Positions 37,396 to 47,024 of a stretch of 64,000 nucleotides of DNA are shown here, piece after piece. Both the position numbers and the translations under genes were made by a program. The stretch is from Zhihengliuella salsuginis (GTDB taxonomy: Bacteria; Actinomycetota; Actinomycetes; Actinomycetales; Micrococcaceae): positions 1 through 64,000 of the forward strand of contig NZ_BMXK01000008.1 in the NCBI RefSeq assembly GCF_014651715.1, written 5' to 3'. Within the stretch, counting starts at the first letter, position 1. Each line of letters begins with the position of its first letter. The notes under the pieces were generated by a model. The model saw only the letters and a program-made list of their open reading frames with translations, was not told the DNA's origin and searched no databases.

Positions 37396-39099
37396 TTAAC
37401 CGCAGTAGGCTCCGACGCTGGCCGACTTGACCAGCTTGGTGTATTTGGCCAGCACACCCTTAGTGAAGCGGGCCGGCAACGGCTCCCAGCCCTCCTTGCG
37501 GGACTCCAGCTCGGCCTCGTCGACCAGGAGGTCGAAGGAGCGCGCTGCGATGTCGACGCGGATCGTGTCGCCGTTCCGGACGAACGCGATCGGGCCGCCG
37601 TCGACGGCCTCCGGGGCCACGTGCCCGATGCACAGGCCGGTCGTGCCGCCGGAGAAGCGGCCGTCGGTCAGGAGGAGCACGTCCTTGCCGAGGCCGGCGC
37701 CCTTGATGGCGCCGGTGATGGCGAGCATCTCGCGCATGCCGGGTCCGCCCTTCGGGCCCTCGTAGCGGATGACGACGACGTCGCCGGCCGCGATCTCGCC
37801 GCGGTCCAGGGCCTCGAGCGCCCCCTGCTCGCGCTCGAACACGCGGGCGGTGCCCTCGAAGACGTCCGCGTCGAAGCCGGCCGACTTCACGACCGCTCCC
37901 TCCGGGGCGAGCGATCCGTGCAGCACGGTGACGCCACCCGTCTTGTGGAGCGGGTTGTCCATGTGGCGCAGGATCTTGCCGTCGACATCCGGCGGCGCGA
38001 TGTCGGCGAGGTTCTCGGCGACGGTCTTGCCCGTGACGGTGAGGCAGTCCCCGTGCAGCAGGCCGGCGTCGAGCAGGGCCTTCATGACGACGGGCACGCC
38101 GCCGATCTTGTCCAGGTCGAACATGACGTGCTTGCCGAACGGCTTCATGTCGGCCAGGTGCGGGACCTTGTCGCCGATGCGGTTGAAGTCGTCGAGGGTC
38201 AGCTCGACCTCGGCCTCGCGGGCGATCGCCAGAAGGTGCAGGACGGCGTTGGTGGAGCCGCCGAACGCCATGGTGACGGCGATCGCGTTCTCGAACGCCT
38301 CCTTGGTCAGGATGTCGCGGGCGCGGATGCCCTTGCGCAGCATCTCGACGACGGCCTCGCCGGACTTGTGGGCGTACATGTCGCGGCGGCGGTCGGCCGA
38401 CGGCGGGGCCGCCGAGCCCGGCAGAGACATGCCGAGCGCCTCGCCGATGGACGCCATCGTGTTCGCCGTGTACATGCCGCCGCAGGCGCCCTCGCCCGGG
38501 CAGATCGCGCGCTCGATCGCGTCGAGATCCTTCTCGCTCATGGTGCCGGCCGCGCAGGCTCCCACGGCCTCGAAGGCGTCGATGAGGGTGACCTCGCGCT
38601 CCGTGCCGTCGGACATCTGCGCGAAGCCCGGCATGATCGTCCCGGCATACAGGAAGACGGAGGCGAGGTTCAGCCGCGCCGCCGCCATGAGCATGCCCGG
38701 GAGGGACTTGTCGCAGCCGGCGAGGAGGACCGAGCCGTCGAGGCGCTCGGCCATCATGACGGTCTCGACCGAGTCGGCGATGACCTCGCGCGAGACGAGC
38801 GAGAAGTGCATGCCCTCGTGCCCCATGGAGATGCCGTCGGAGACGGAGATCGTCCCGAACTGCATCGGGTAGCCGCCGCCCGCGTGCACGCCCTCCTTGG
38901 AACCCTGCGCCAGCCGGTTGAGGGAGAGGTTGCAGGGGGTGATCTCGTTCCACGAACTGGCGATGCCAATCTGCGGCTTGGCGAAGTCGTCGTCGCCCAT
39001 GCCGACGGCGCGGAGCATGCCGCGGGCCGGAGCGGCATGGATCCCGTCCGTGACGGCGCGACTGCGTGGCTTGATGTCTGGTGTGGAGTCCTGCGTCAT
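37396..39099 (-). CDS. ilvD: Dihydroxy-acid dehydratase
   Basis: A 567-residue iron-sulfur dehydratase, the third step of branched-chain synthesis. Cluster cysteines are visible in [24 protein letters not shown] and [16 protein letters not shown]-terminal [20 protein letters not shown] and [24 protein letters not shown] are family hallmarks. ATG 39099 ([20 protein letters not shown]) gives the normal start; the frame can be extended six codons to 39117. It is on the same strand as ilvBNC but upstream of the ilvB leader region, so it is likely a separate unit. Confidence 0.95.
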   Translation of the reverse strand: MTQDSTPDIKPRSRAVTDGIHAAPARGMLRAVGMGDDDFAKPQIGIASSWNEITPCNLSLNRLAQGSKEGVHAGGGYPMQFGTISVSDGISMGHEGMHFSLVSREVIADSVETVMMAERLDGSVLLAGCDKSLPGMLMAAARLNLASVFLYAGTIMPGFAQMSDGTEREVTLIDAFEAVGACAAGTMSEKDLDAIERAICPGEGACGGMYTANTMASIGEALGMSLPGSAAPPSADRRRDMYAHKSGEAVVEMLRKGIRARDILTKEAFENAIAVTMAFGGSTNAVLHLLAIAREAEVELTLDDFNRIGDKVPHLADMKPFGKHVMFDLDKIGGVPVVMKALLDAGLLHGDCLTVTGKTVAENLADIAPPDVDGKILRHMDNPLHKTGGVTVLHGSLAPEGAVVKSAGFDADVFEGTARVFEREQGALEALDRGEIAAGDVVVIRYEGPKGGPGMREMLAITGAIKGAGLGKDVLLLTDGRFSGGTTGLCIGHVAPEAVDGGPIAFVRNGDTIRVDIAARSFDLLVDEAELESRKEGWEPLPARFTKGVLAKYTKLVKSASVGAYCG

Positions 39100-39200
39100 A
39101 TCCGCGATTCTAGGCACGTCGCATTCCCAACGGAGAACCCGTGACCAGATCTCGTAACGATGTCCAGCAATCTGTCAGGGCCCACCCATAGACTGGCGGC

Positions 39201-39677
39201 ATGGCCTACGAGACGAATGGGAATCTGAGCGATTCGGCACTGAAGGCGCACCTGCATCGCGCGTTCGACGATCAGATCCCCAACTTCGGCAGCTACAACC
39301 TGGTCTACGCCGCGGGCAGCGCGGGCGGGAGCGGGTCCTTCATCGTCGGATTCCGGCGCCAGCCGCTGGAACTCGTCATCGCCCCGGTCAACCCCTCGAC
39401 CCTCATGCCGCGCGATGCGGCCGTGTCGGTCAACCTGACGAACCTCTCCCACCTCGCCGAGGTTCGCGACGGGGGATTCGAAGTCGGCACCAGCACGGGG
39501 CGCGTCTTCCGCTTCGAGGTCGCCGCCTACCCGAGCATCGAGGTCCCGCCCTCGGTCTCCCCCGAGGGCGGCACCCGCACGCTGCTGGAGCAGGAGTCGG
39601 ACGCGGCGGACTTCGTCGGTTTCATGGACGAGTTCATGACCCGTGTCGACGAGCTCGCCTCCGCGTCATCCGCGTAG
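39201..39677 (+). CDS. Conserved-looking small protein, unknown function
   Basis: A 158-residue soluble protein without signal or membrane segment. It begins MAYETNGNLSDSALKAHLHR. The middle is predicted beta-rich (SFIVGFRRQPLELVIAPVNP, FEVGTSTGRVFRFEVAAYPS) and the C-terminus is an acidic helix (ESDAADFVGFMDEFMTRVDELA). Codon use is normal for the region and it faces away from ilvD. I do not recognise a family and assign no function. Confidence 0.7.
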   Translation: MAYETNGNLSDSALKAHLHRAFDDQIPNFGSYNLVYAAGSAGGSGSFIVGFRRQPLELVIAPVNPSTLMPRDAAVSVNLTNLSHLAEVRDGGFEVGTSTGRVFRFEVAAYPSIEVPPSVSPEGGTRTLLEQESDAADFVGFMDEFMTRVDELASASSA

Positions 39678-39871
39678 CCGCCCTTAGCTACGCGTGCGCG
39701 CCCGCGCGTGCAGGGGCATAAAGAGGACTGCTCCGGGGCCGTCCGCAACGGAATATGTGAGGTGTGCCTCAACGAGGCATTCCGATTTGCACGGCCTACT
39801 CAGGGCATGTATTGTTTTATCTCGTTGCGAACGCGACAGGGCAGCGAAAAGGCCCGATCGCACCGCATAAT
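39678..39871. other. Intergenic region before tRNA-Lys
   Basis: No gene is visible. A GC-rich palindromic stretch at about 39687-39708 (GCGTGCGCGCCCGCGCGTGC) may terminate the preceding small gene. The AT-richer part at about 39808-39830 probably carries the tRNA-Lys promoter. Confidence 0.45.
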
Positions 39872-39947
<76 letters not shown>

Positions 39948-39951
39948 GGAA

Positions 39952-39988
39952 AAGGAGGTCAGCCGCGAGGCTGGCCTCCTTTTGGTTT
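39952..39988 (+). terminator. Rho-independent terminator after tRNA-Lys
   Basis: AAGGAGGTCAGCC (39953-39965) pairs with GGCTGGCCTCCTT (39969-39981) with one mismatch and loop GCGA, followed by TTTGGTTT. Confidence 0.85.
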
Positions 39989-40010
39989 AACCCGACACGA
40001 GGAGGACCAC

Positions 40011-40481
40011 ATGGCAGAACGCCTGACCCCGGGAACGCCCGCCCCCGACTTCGAGCTGACGACGTCCGATGAGCAGCAGGTCAAGCTCTCCGATCTGCGC
40101 GGCCGCAAGGTCATCGTGTACTTCTACCCGGCGGCGTCGACCCCGGGCTGCACGAAGCAGGCCTGCGACTTCCGCGACAGCCTGGCCCCGCTCGAGGCCG
40201 CCGGATACAAGGTGCTCGGCATCTCCCCCGACAAGCCCGCCAAGCTGGCGAAGTTCGTCGAGAAGGAGACCCTGACCTTCCCCCTGCTCTCCGACGAGGA
40301 CCACGCCGTCGCCGAGGCCTACGGCGCCTGGGGCGAGAAGAAGAACTACGGCAGGGTCTACGAGGGCCTGATCCGCTCGACGATCGTCGTCGGCGAGGAC
40401 GGCACGGTCGAACTCGCACAGTACAACGTGCGCGCCACCGGCCATGTCGCGAAACTCCGTCGGGATCTGGGGCTCGACTAG
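40011..40481 (+). CDS. bcp: Thioredoxin-dependent peroxiredoxin, Bcp type
   Basis: A 156-residue cytoplasmic thiol peroxidase that reduces hydrogen peroxide and organic hydroperoxides with thioredoxin. PAASTPGCTKQACDFRD carries the peroxidatic Cys 47 and, five residues on, resolving Cys 52, the atypical 2-Cys arrangement of BCP/PrxQ. Thr 44 and a downstream Arg (IRSTIVV) complete the active site. ATG 40011 follows GGAGG at good spacing. It is a single gene between two tRNAs. Confidence 0.95.
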   Translation: MAERLTPGTPAPDFELTTSDEQQVKLSDLRGRKVIVYFYPAASTPGCTKQACDFRDSLAPLEAAGYKVLGISPDKPAKLAKFVEKETLTFPLLSDEDHAVAEAYGAWGEKKNYGRVYEGLIRSTIVVGEDGTVELAQYNVRATGHVAKLRRDLGLD

Positions 40482-40561
40482 CGATCCCCGACCCCGCCGC
40501 GGAGGCCGGTCCGCTACACTGGATTGGTCCGCTTGCAGCCGTGTGCCGCGGCGGGTCGCAC

Positions 40562-40646
40562 GCGAGCGTGGCGAAATTGGCAGACGCGCTGGATTTAGGT
40601 TCCAGTGTCTTCGGACGTGGGGGTTCAAGTCCCCCCGCTCGCACCA
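40562..40646 (+). tRNA. tRNA-Leu (anticodon TAG)
   Basis: An 85-base class II tRNA with encoded CCA. The acceptor GCGAGCG pairs with CGCTCGC, the D arm is GGCGAAATTGGCAGACGC, the anticodon arm is CTGGA-TTTAGGT-TCCAG with TAG, there is a variable arm, and the T arm is GGGGGTTCAAGTCCCCC. It reads CUN leucine codons. Confidence 0.97.
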
Positions 40647-40759
40647 TCCCGACCGACCGGCGCCGCGCCGGTCGGTTTTCAGTATCGGCACCCTACGGTC
40701 CAGTCGGCGGAACCGTCCGCAACACCGCCCCCACCACAAGGCAGCAAGGAGACCGCGCG

Positions 40760-42508
40760 TTGAACCCCGGCAACCTCCAGTCCCCCGGAACGGCCGCAGC
40801 CCCGGGCTCGGCCTCGGGTCTCTCCCGCCGCGCGCTTTTCGGCCTCGGCGCCGGGCTCGGGTCCGCCGCCCTGCTCGGCCTCAGCGGTTGCAGCACGACG
40901 CCGGCGCCCGCACCGTCCGCATCCCCCTCGCCGTCGCCGACCGGGCCGCTCACGTTCAGACTCGGCACACCGGCCGCGCCCGTCTCCCTCGATCCGTCGA
41001 TGGTCACCGACGCCGAATCCCACCGTGTCACCCGCCAGATCTTCGAGGGCCTCGTGGGTGTCGACCCCGAGAGCGGCGCCCCGCGCCCCGCCCTGGCCTC
41101 CTCGTGGGAGGCGTCGGACGACGGCCTCGCCTACACGTTCACACTGCGCCCCGGTGTCACCTTCCACGACGGCACCGAGCTGACGGCCGACGTCGTCGTG
41201 CAGAACTTCGAGCGCTGGGCCGCCAGCATCGGCGACGCGGCCTCCCAGGACGCCCTCTCCTTCGACGCGGTCTTCCACCACCGCGCCTCCGAACTGCCGG
41301 CCCCGTCCGACGACGAGCCGACGCTCGACGGCCTGACGCAGGAGGCGCTGGGCCGGATGCCCGAGGTCCCGGAGGCCATCGCCGCGGGAGAGAGCTACTT
41401 CGCCGGCTGCCGCGCCGAGGACGAGGAGACGTTCGTCCTCGAACTCAACGCCCCGCTCACCGGGCTCGTCCAGGCCCTCACGATCCCCGGTCTGGCGGTC
41501 GCAGCGCCGTCGTCGACCCCCGAAGCGCCGGTCGGCACCGGACCGTACCGGTACACCGGTGCGAGCGACGGGACCTACTCCCTCGAGCGCTTCGACGAGT
41601 ACTGGCACACGACCCCGGAAGCCGTCGAACGGGTCGAGTTCCGGGTCCTGCGCGACGGGGATTCGAGACTGCGGTCCCTGCTCGACGGCTCGCTGGACGG
41701 GTTCGACGCCGTGACGGTCAACGAGATGCGCGAGCTCGTGCGCAGCGGCCAGCAGATCCTCCAGCGCGACCCCTTCTCCGTGCTCTACCTCGGCATGAAC
41801 CAGTCGTCGGGGCCCCTCGCCTCGCTGCCGGTCCGCCAGGCCGTCTCGCACGCGATCCAGCGCTCCCAGGTCATCGAGAACCACTTCATCGCGGGCACGG
41901 ACGAGGCCAAGGCCTTCACCCCGCCGAGCCTCGGCGTGGAACCGCCGGCAACGTACTACGGCTACGACCCGGACGAGGCCGAACGCCTGCTCGAGGAATC
42001 CGGGTACGACGGCGAGCCGATCCCGTTCCTGTACCCCCTCAACGTCACCCGCGGCTACCTGCCGCTGCCCGAGCGGATCTACGCCGAGATCAGCGCCCAG
42101 CTCACGACGGCCGGGTTCAACATCAAGCCGGTCCCGCTGGACTGGTCCGACGGGTACATCGAAGCCATCTTCGGCGGCGAGCACGCCGGCTTCCACCTCC
42201 TCGGCTGGACGGGCTCCTACCGCGACCCCGACCACTTCCTGGGGTCGATCTTCGCCAGTGCCGACCAGCAGTTCGGGTACGACTCGGCAACCCTGAGGAC
42301 CCACATCGCCGCGGCGCGGTCGATGCCCGAAACCCCGGAGCGCACCGCAGCGTACCGGGCCATCGGCGAGGTCCTCGCCCGGGACGTTCCGGCCCTGCCG
42401 CTGGCCTTCCCGATCTCCGCGCTGACCGTCACGACCGACGTCACCGCCTACCCGGTGAGCCCCGTCCTCGACGAGCCCCTCGACCGGGTGAGGATGGTCA
42501 CAACCTGA
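40760..42508 (+). CDS. ABC-type substrate-binding lipoprotein, oligopeptide/nickel family (SBP_bac_5)
   Basis: A 582-residue extracytoplasmic solute-binding protein. SRRALFGLGAGLGSAALLGLSGC combines a twin-arginine motif with a lipobox (Cys 44), predicting a Tat-exported lipoprotein. Family features follow: VTRQIFEGLVGVDPESGAPRPALASSWEASDDGLAYTFTLRPGVTFHDGTELTADVV is the classic SBP_5 opening read in pieces, and VGTGPYRYTG, PVRQAVSHAI and GYDPDEAERLLEESG occur later. TTG 40760 was chosen because AAGGAG lies upstream at good spacing; a longer frame would run through tRNA-Leu. No permease or ATPase genes adjoin, so its transporter is encoded elsewhere. Confidence 0.88.
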   Translation: MNPGNLQSPGTAAAPGSASGLSRRALFGLGAGLGSAALLGLSGCSTTPAPAPSASPSPSPTGPLTFRLGTPAAPVSLDPSMVTDAESHRVTRQIFEGLVGVDPESGAPRPALASSWEASDDGLAYTFTLRPGVTFHDGTELTADVVVQNFERWAASIGDAASQDALSFDAVFHHRASELPAPSDDEPTLDGLTQEALGRMPEVPEAIAAGESYFAGCRAEDEETFVLELNAPLTGLVQALTIPGLAVAAPSSTPEAPVGTGPYRYTGASDGTYSLERFDEYWHTTPEAVERVEFRVLRDGDSRLRSLLDGSLDGFDAVTVNEMRELVRSGQQILQRDPFSVLYLGMNQSSGPLASLPVRQAVSHAIQRSQVIENHFIAGTDEAKAFTPPSLGVEPPATYYGYDPDEAERLLEESGYDGEPIPFLYPLNVTRGYLPLPERIYAEISAQLTTAGFNIKPVPLDWSDGYIEAIFGGEHAGFHLLGWTGSYRDPDHFLGSIFASADQQFGYDSATLRTHIAAARSMPETPERTAAYRAIGEVLARDVPALPLAFPISALTVTTDVTAYPVSPVLDEPLDRVRMVTT

Positions 42509-42593
42509 CGCCCGTCCGGGCCCTGAATTTCGGTGCGCTGACGTGGACGCGCTAACCTTTCGGTAAAACCTCGCCTTTCGACGGAGAATGCCT

Positions 42594-44078
42594 GTGCCCG
42601 CCACACCTGCCACCCAGAACATCGACGTCGCGCTCATCGGCGGCGGCGTCATGTCTGCCACGCTCGGCACGCTCATCAAGCAGCTCGAGCCCAACTGGAC
42701 GATCAGCCTCTTCGAGAATCTGGACGAGGCCGGCCTGGAGTCCTCGGGGCCGTGGAACAACGCCGGCACCGGGCACTCGGCACTGTGCGAGCTCAACTAC
42801 ACGCCCGCGGGCCAGGACGGCCGGGTCGACCCCGCCAAGGCCGTCGGCATCAACGAGCAGTTCCAGGTCTCCCGCCAGTTCTACGCCTTCATGGTCGAGC
42901 AGGGCCTCATCGGCCCCCCGAAGTCGTTCATCAACGCCCTGCCGCACATGAGCTTCGTCATCGGCGACGACAACTCCGACTACCTGCAAGCCCGTCGCGA
43001 CGCCCTGCGCACGCAGCCGCTGTTCGAGAACATCGAGCACACCGAGGACCTCTCCACCATCGCGGACTGGGCGCCGCTGGTGGCCGAGGGCCGCAACGAG
43101 TCCCAGCGCGTGGCCGCATCGCGGTTCACCACGGGCACCGACGTCGACTTCGGATCGCTGACGCGCCAGCTGACGACGCACCTCGGGGCGTCGGGCGTCG
43201 AGCTGAACTTCGGGCACAAGGTCCTCGGACTGAGCCGCGACGGCTCCGGCTGGCAGATCTCCGTGAAGAACAACGCGACCGGCGAGAAGCGCAAGGTCAA
43301 CGCGAAGTTCGTCTTCGTCGGCGCGGGCGGCGGCGCGCTGCGCCTGCTGCAGTCCGCGGGCATCGACGAGATCAAGGGCTTCGGCGGCTTCCCCGTCTCC
43401 GGCCAGTTCCTGCGCAACACCAGCGACTCCACCATCGAACGACACCACGCGAAGGTCTACGGCCAGGCATCCGTCGGCGCCCCGCCCATGTCGGTGCCCC
43501 ACCTGGACACGCGCTTCGTCGACGGCAAGCGCTCCCTGATGTTCGGCCCCTACGCCGGATTCTCGACGAACTTCCTCAAGTCGGGCTCCTACCTCGACCT
43601 GCCGCTGTCCATCAGCCCGAGCAACATCCTCCCGATGCTCGCGGTCGGCAAGGACAACCTCGACCTGACCAAGTACCTCGTCAAGGAGGTCCTCAAGTCG
43701 CGCACCAAGAAGGACGACGCGCTGCGCGAGTACTACCCGGAGGCCGACGGCGACGAGTGGGAGCTGATCACCGCCGGCCAGCGCGTGCAGGTCATCAAGA
43801 AGGACGCGAAGAAGGGCGGCGTGCTCCAGTTCGGCACCGAGGTCATCACGAGCTCGGACGGCTCGATCTCCGGCCTGCTCGGCGCCTCGCCGGGCGCCTC
43901 CACGGCCGCGCCGATCATGCTCGAGGTCCTGCGCCGCTGCTTCCCGTCCCAGTTCGGCGGCTGGGAGTCGAAGCTCACGGAGATCATCCCGAGCTTCGGC
44001 CAGCGTCTGAACGAGAACCCCGCGCTGCTCGCCGACGTGACTGCGGCGACCGACAAGGCGCTCGAGCTCGACTCCTGA
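42594..44078 (+). CDS. mqo: Malate:quinone oxidoreductase
   Basis: A 494-residue FAD enzyme of the inner face of the membrane that oxidises malate to oxaloacetate and passes electrons to quinone. Seen: the FAD-binding [68 protein letters not shown], and [20 protein letters not shown] near the C-terminus, all MQO signatures. GTG 42594 is preferred over ATG 42588 because GGAGA ends immediately before the ATG and is six bases from the GTG. A hairpin follows the gene. Confidence 0.95.
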   Translation: MPATPATQNIDVALIGGGVMSATLGTLIKQLEPNWTISLFENLDEAGLESSGPWNNAGTGHSALCELNYTPAGQDGRVDPAKAVGINEQFQVSRQFYAFMVEQGLIGPPKSFINALPHMSFVIGDDNSDYLQARRDALRTQPLFENIEHTEDLSTIADWAPLVAEGRNESQRVAASRFTTGTDVDFGSLTRQLTTHLGASGVELNFGHKVLGLSRDGSGWQISVKNNATGEKRKVNAKFVFVGAGGGALRLLQSAGIDEIKGFGGFPVSGQFLRNTSDSTIERHHAKVYGQASVGAPPMSVPHLDTRFVDGKRSLMFGPYAGFSTNFLKSGSYLDLPLSISPSNILPMLAVGKDNLDLTKYLVKEVLKSRTKKDDALREYYPEADGDEWELITAGQRVQVIKKDAKKGGVLQFGTEVITSSDGSISGLLGASPGASTAAPIMLEVLRRCFPSQFGGWESKLTEIIPSFGQRLNENPALLADVTAATDKALELDS

Positions 44079-44100
44079 GCCGGCCCCGACGCTGATCCAG

Positions 44101-44135
44101 AAGACCCGGCAGGCACCTGCCGGGTCTTCTCTCGT
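44101..44135 (+). terminator. Hairpin downstream of mqo
   Basis: AAGACCCGGCAG (44101-44112) pairs perfectly with CTGCCGGGTCTT (44117-44128), followed by CTCTCGTCT. A strong stem with a weak pyrimidine tail. Confidence 0.8.
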
Positions 44136-44182
44136 CTGCGGAGCGCACGGCCGGGAATAACGCCGGCGGGTCGAACGCTATT

Positions 44183-44211
44183 GTATGCAAACACATATAA
44201 ATGTGGCATAC
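44183..44211. promoter_or_regulatory. Palindromic operator candidate upstream of the luciferase-like gene
   Basis: GTATGC at 44183-44188 and GCATAC at 44206-44211 flank a second inverted pair, CACAT (44192-44196) and ATGTG (44201-44205). The element lies about 35 bases before the ATG of an operon that ends with a MarR-type regulator, so it is a likely MarR binding site. It is AT-rich in a GC-rich surrounding. Confidence 0.7.
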
Positions 44212-44244
44212 TGGCTTCAAGGCCACCGAACAAAGGAGCACACC

Positions 44245-45375
44245 ATGCAGATCGGCGTCTTCAGCGTCAGCGACATCACGACCGACCCCACCAACAACAC
44301 GACTCCGTCCGAGAACGACCGCATCAAGGCATCGGTGGCGATCGCCAAGAAGGTCGAGGAGATCGGCATGGATGTCTACGCCATCGGCGAGCACCACAAC
44401 CCGCCCTTCTTCTCCTCGTCCCCGACCACGACGCTCGCGCACATCGCGGCGCAGACCGAGCGGATCATCCTCTCGACGGCCACCACGCTGATCACCACCA
44501 ACGATCCGGTGAAGATCGCCGAAGACTTCGCGATGCTGCAGCACCTCTCCGACGGCCGCGTCGACCTCGTCCTCGGCCGCGGCAACACCGCACCGGTGTA
44601 CCCGTGGTTCGGCAAGAACATGCAGGACTCGGTCGATCTGACCGTCGAGAACGCGCATCTGCTGCACCGCCTGTGGAACGAGGACTCCGTGACCTGGGAC
44701 GGCAAGTTCCGCACCCCGCTGCAGAACTTCACCTCGACGCCGCGCCCGCTCGACGACGTCGCGCCGTTCGTCTGGCACGGCTCGATCCGCACGCCACAGG
44801 TGGCCGAGATCGCCGCCTACTACGGCGACGGCTTCTTCGCCAACAACATCTTCTGGCCGAAGGAGCACTACCAGCAGCTCATCAGCCTCTACCGCGAGCG
44901 CTTCGAACACTACGGCCACGGCCGCGCCGACCAGGCGTTCGTGGGTCTCGGCGGCCAGTTCTACCTGGGCAAGACCTCCCAGGAAGCGGCCCGCGAGTTC
45001 CGCCCCTACTTCGACAACGCCCCGGTCTACGGCCACGGCCCGTCGATGGAGGACTTCACCTCGCAGACCCCGCTCACCGTCGGCAGCCCGCAGGAGGTCA
45101 TCGAGAAGACCCTGTCCTTCCAGGAGTACTTCGGCGACTACCACCGGCAGCTGTTCCTGGTGGACCACGCCGGCCTGCCGCTGAAGACCGTGCTGAACCA
45201 GCTGGACATGTTCGGCGAGCACGTCCTGCCGGAGCTGCGCGCCGAGTACGCCAAGCGCAAGCCGGCCGACCACCCGGACGCCCCCACGCACGCGAGCCTG
45301 ACGGCGGCGAAGCAGGCCGGCGTGAAGCCGGCCCAGATGAAGAACGAGCAGGCCGAGGCGATCGAGAATGGCTGA
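44245..45375 (+). CDS. Luciferase-like (LLM class) flavin oxidoreductase
   Basis: A 376-residue TIM-barrel flavin-dependent monooxygenase or dehydrogenase of the bacterial luciferase superfamily. Seen: GMDVYAIGEHHNPPFFSSSP, ILSTATTLITTNDPVKIAEDFAMLQHLSDGRVDLVLGRGN (read in parts), and WHGSIRTPQVAEIAAYYGDGFF. The substrate is not deducible. ATG 44245 has AAGGAG seven bases upstream and lies after the palindrome. The stop overlaps the start of the MarR gene by eight bases, so oxidoreductase and regulator form one unit that may respond to a small toxic or xenobiotic compound. Confidence 0.88.
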   Translation: MQIGVFSVSDITTDPTNNTTPSENDRIKASVAIAKKVEEIGMDVYAIGEHHNPPFFSSSPTTTLAHIAAQTERIILSTATTLITTNDPVKIAEDFAMLQHLSDGRVDLVLGRGNTAPVYPWFGKNMQDSVDLTVENAHLLHRLWNEDSVTWDGKFRTPLQNFTSTPRPLDDVAPFVWHGSIRTPQVAEIAAYYGDGFFANNIFWPKEHYQQLISLYRERFEHYGHGRADQAFVGLGGQFYLGKTSQEAAREFRPYFDNAPVYGHGPSMEDFTSQTPLTVGSPQEVIEKTLSFQEYFGDYHRQLFLVDHAGLPLKTVLNQLDMFGEHVLPELRAEYAKRKPADHPDAPTHASLTAAKQAGVKPAQMKNEQAEAIENG

Positions 45376-45829
45376 TCAACCGGAGCCCCCGAACGTGCGG
45401 GAGACCGCGCTGGCCTGGGAATCCCTGTTCCGCTGCCAGGTGACGATCATGCGCCGGCTGCAGACCCTGCCGGACTTCCGCGAGCTGAACATGCGCGAGT
45501 ACGACGTCCTGTTCAACCTCAAGCGGGCCCCCGACTGCGGGTTGCGGCTCGGCGACCTGAACGAGCACCTGCTGCTCAGCCAGCCGAGCCTCTCCCGCAT
45601 GATCGACCGGCTCGTGACCCGCGGACTCGTCGCCCGCATCGCCGACCCGGCGGACGCCCGGGCCGTCCTGATCACGCTGACGGAGGCGGGCGCCGAGGTG
45701 CAGCAGCGCATCGGCCGGGCCCACGTGAGGCACATCAACGAGGTGATGGCGGAGGGGCTCAGCCGGGACGAGCTGTGCCAGCTGCGCCGGCTCACACAGG
45801 CCCTCAGCGATTCGGTCGGGCCCTCCTGA
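45368..45829 (+). CDS. MarR-family transcriptional regulator
   Basis: A 153-residue winged-helix regulator. The core is MREYDVLFNLKRAPDCGLRLGDLNEHLLLSQPSLSRMIDRLVTRGLVARIADPADARAVLITLTEAG, seen here as helix-turn-helix plus the wing with its DxRAxxIxLT pattern. MarR dimers usually repress their own operon until a ligand or oxidant releases them. It is translationally coupled to the upstream flavin oxidoreductase, and the palindrome at 44183-44211 is its probable site. Confidence 0.92.
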   Translation: MADQPEPPNVRETALAWESLFRCQVTIMRRLQTLPDFRELNMREYDVLFNLKRAPDCGLRLGDLNEHLLLSQPSLSRMIDRLVTRGLVARIADPADARAVLITLTEAGAEVQQRIGRAHVRHINEVMAEGLSRDELCQLRRLTQALSDSVGPS

Positions 45830-45840
45830 CCTCCCGGCGC

Positions 45841-45890
45841 GAACAGCCCGGGCGCCCGTTGCGAACGGCGCCCGGGCTGTTCTATGCCCC
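45841..45890. terminator. Strong hairpin between the MarR gene and the nad operon
   Basis: GAACAGCCCGGGCGCC (45841-45856) pairs perfectly with GGCGCCCGGGCTGTTC (45867-45882). It overlaps the last base of the cysteine desulfurase gene and terminates transcription in both directions between convergent units. Confidence 0.85.
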
Positions 45891-47024
45891 GGGGGCGACC
45901 GCCCGGACGGCGGCGACCAGGGCGCGTGCCGTCTGCGTGATCTCGGCCTCCTTCACGTCGCGCGTGAAACTCAGCCGGACCGAGGTCAGCGCCAGGTCCG
46001 GCGCGTAGCCCATCGCGAGGAGGACGGGCGAGGGCTCGTCGCTGTCCGCGTGGCACGCCGAGCCCGAGGAGCACTGGATGCCGCGGCGCTCCAGCTCGAG
46101 CAGGACCGCCTCCCCTGCCGTCCCCGGGAAGCAGAACGAGACGATCCCGGGTACCCGCTGCTCCGGGTGGCCCGTGGGCACCGCCCGGTCCTGCAGGTCC
46201 TGCACGACGGCGTCGCGCAGGTGGGTGCCGAACCCCGCCGCCCGTCCGTCGTCGTCCCGCGCGGCCCGCGCGGCGTGCTGCAGCGCGAGCGCCGTCGCCA
46301 CCGCCCCCGCCACGTTCTCGGTTCCGCCGCGGCGGCCGCGCTCCTGGCCGCCGCCGCCGAGCTGCTCCGCCAGCGGCAGGCGCGCGCGGACCATGAGCAG
46401 CCCGGCCCCCTTGATGCCCCCGATCTTGTGGCCGGAGACGGTCAGCGCGTCGACCCCGCCCGCGAGCTCGGCGAGGTCGAGCCAGCCGGCCGCCTGCACG
46501 GCATCGGTGTGCACCAGCGCCCCGGCGGCGCGCGCGGCTCCGGCGATCTCGGCGATCGGCTGGATCGTTCCGACCTCGTTGTTCACGGCCATGACGGACA
46601 CGAGGGTCGTGTCCTCGCGCAGCGCGCGCGCCACGTCGGCGGGGTCGACCCGGCCCCGCCGGTCCACCCCCACGACGGTCAGCTCGAAGCCGTGGTGCTC
46701 GGCCAGGTACCGGGCGGCGTTGCGCACGGACGAGTGCTCGACCGCGCTGACGACCAGGTGCCGGCCGCGCGGCGCCGCCAGCGCCAGGCCCTTGAGGGCG
46801 AGGTTGTTCGACTCGGTCCCCCCGGAGGTGAAGACCACGTCGTTCTCGCGCACGCCGAGCGCCGCCGCCGACGTGCCGCGCGCGAACGAGAGGGCGCGGG
46901 CGGCCGAGGCGCCGAGCTCGTGCCGGCTGGACGGGTTGCCGAAGTCGTTGGTGAGCAGAGGCCAGACCGTCTGCAGGACGTCCTGCCGCGTCGGCGCCGT
47001 GGCGGCCGCATCCATGTAGATCAC
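45882..47024 (-). CDS. Cysteine desulfurase (NifS/IscS-like) of the nad operon
   Basis: A 380-residue class V PLP enzyme that removes sulfur from cysteine. VFTSGGTESNNLALKG, VEHSSVRNA, HTDAVQAAG, PLP Lys 200 in VSGHKIGGIKGAG and catalytic Cys 324 in CSSGSACHAD are visible. GTG 47024 overlaps the nadC stop (GTGA), with ATG 47015 as alternative. It is the last gene of nrtR-nadA-nadB-nadC-desulfurase. Because quinolinate synthase NadA carries an oxygen-sensitive 4Fe-4S cluster, a dedicated sulfur donor is a reasonable role, known for NifS-like proteins in other nad operons. That role is inferred here. Confidence 0.9.
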   Translation of the reverse strand: MIYMDAAATAPTRQDVLQTVWPLLTNDFGNPSSRHELGASAARALSFARGTSAAALGVRENDVVFTSGGTESNNLALKGLALAAPRGRHLVVSAVEHSSVRNAARYLAEHHGFELTVVGVDRRGRVDPADVARALREDTTLVSVMAVNNEVGTIQPIAEIAGAARAAGALVHTDAVQAAGWLDLAELAGGVDALTVSGHKIGGIKGAGLLMVRARLPLAEQLGGGGQERGRRGGTENVAGAVATALALQHAARAARDDDGRAAGFGTHLRDAVVQDLQDRAVPTGHPEQRVPGIVSFCFPGTAGEAVLLELERRGIQCSSGSACHADSDEPSPVLLAMGYAPDLALTSVRLSFTRDVKEAEITQTARALVAAVRAVAPGA

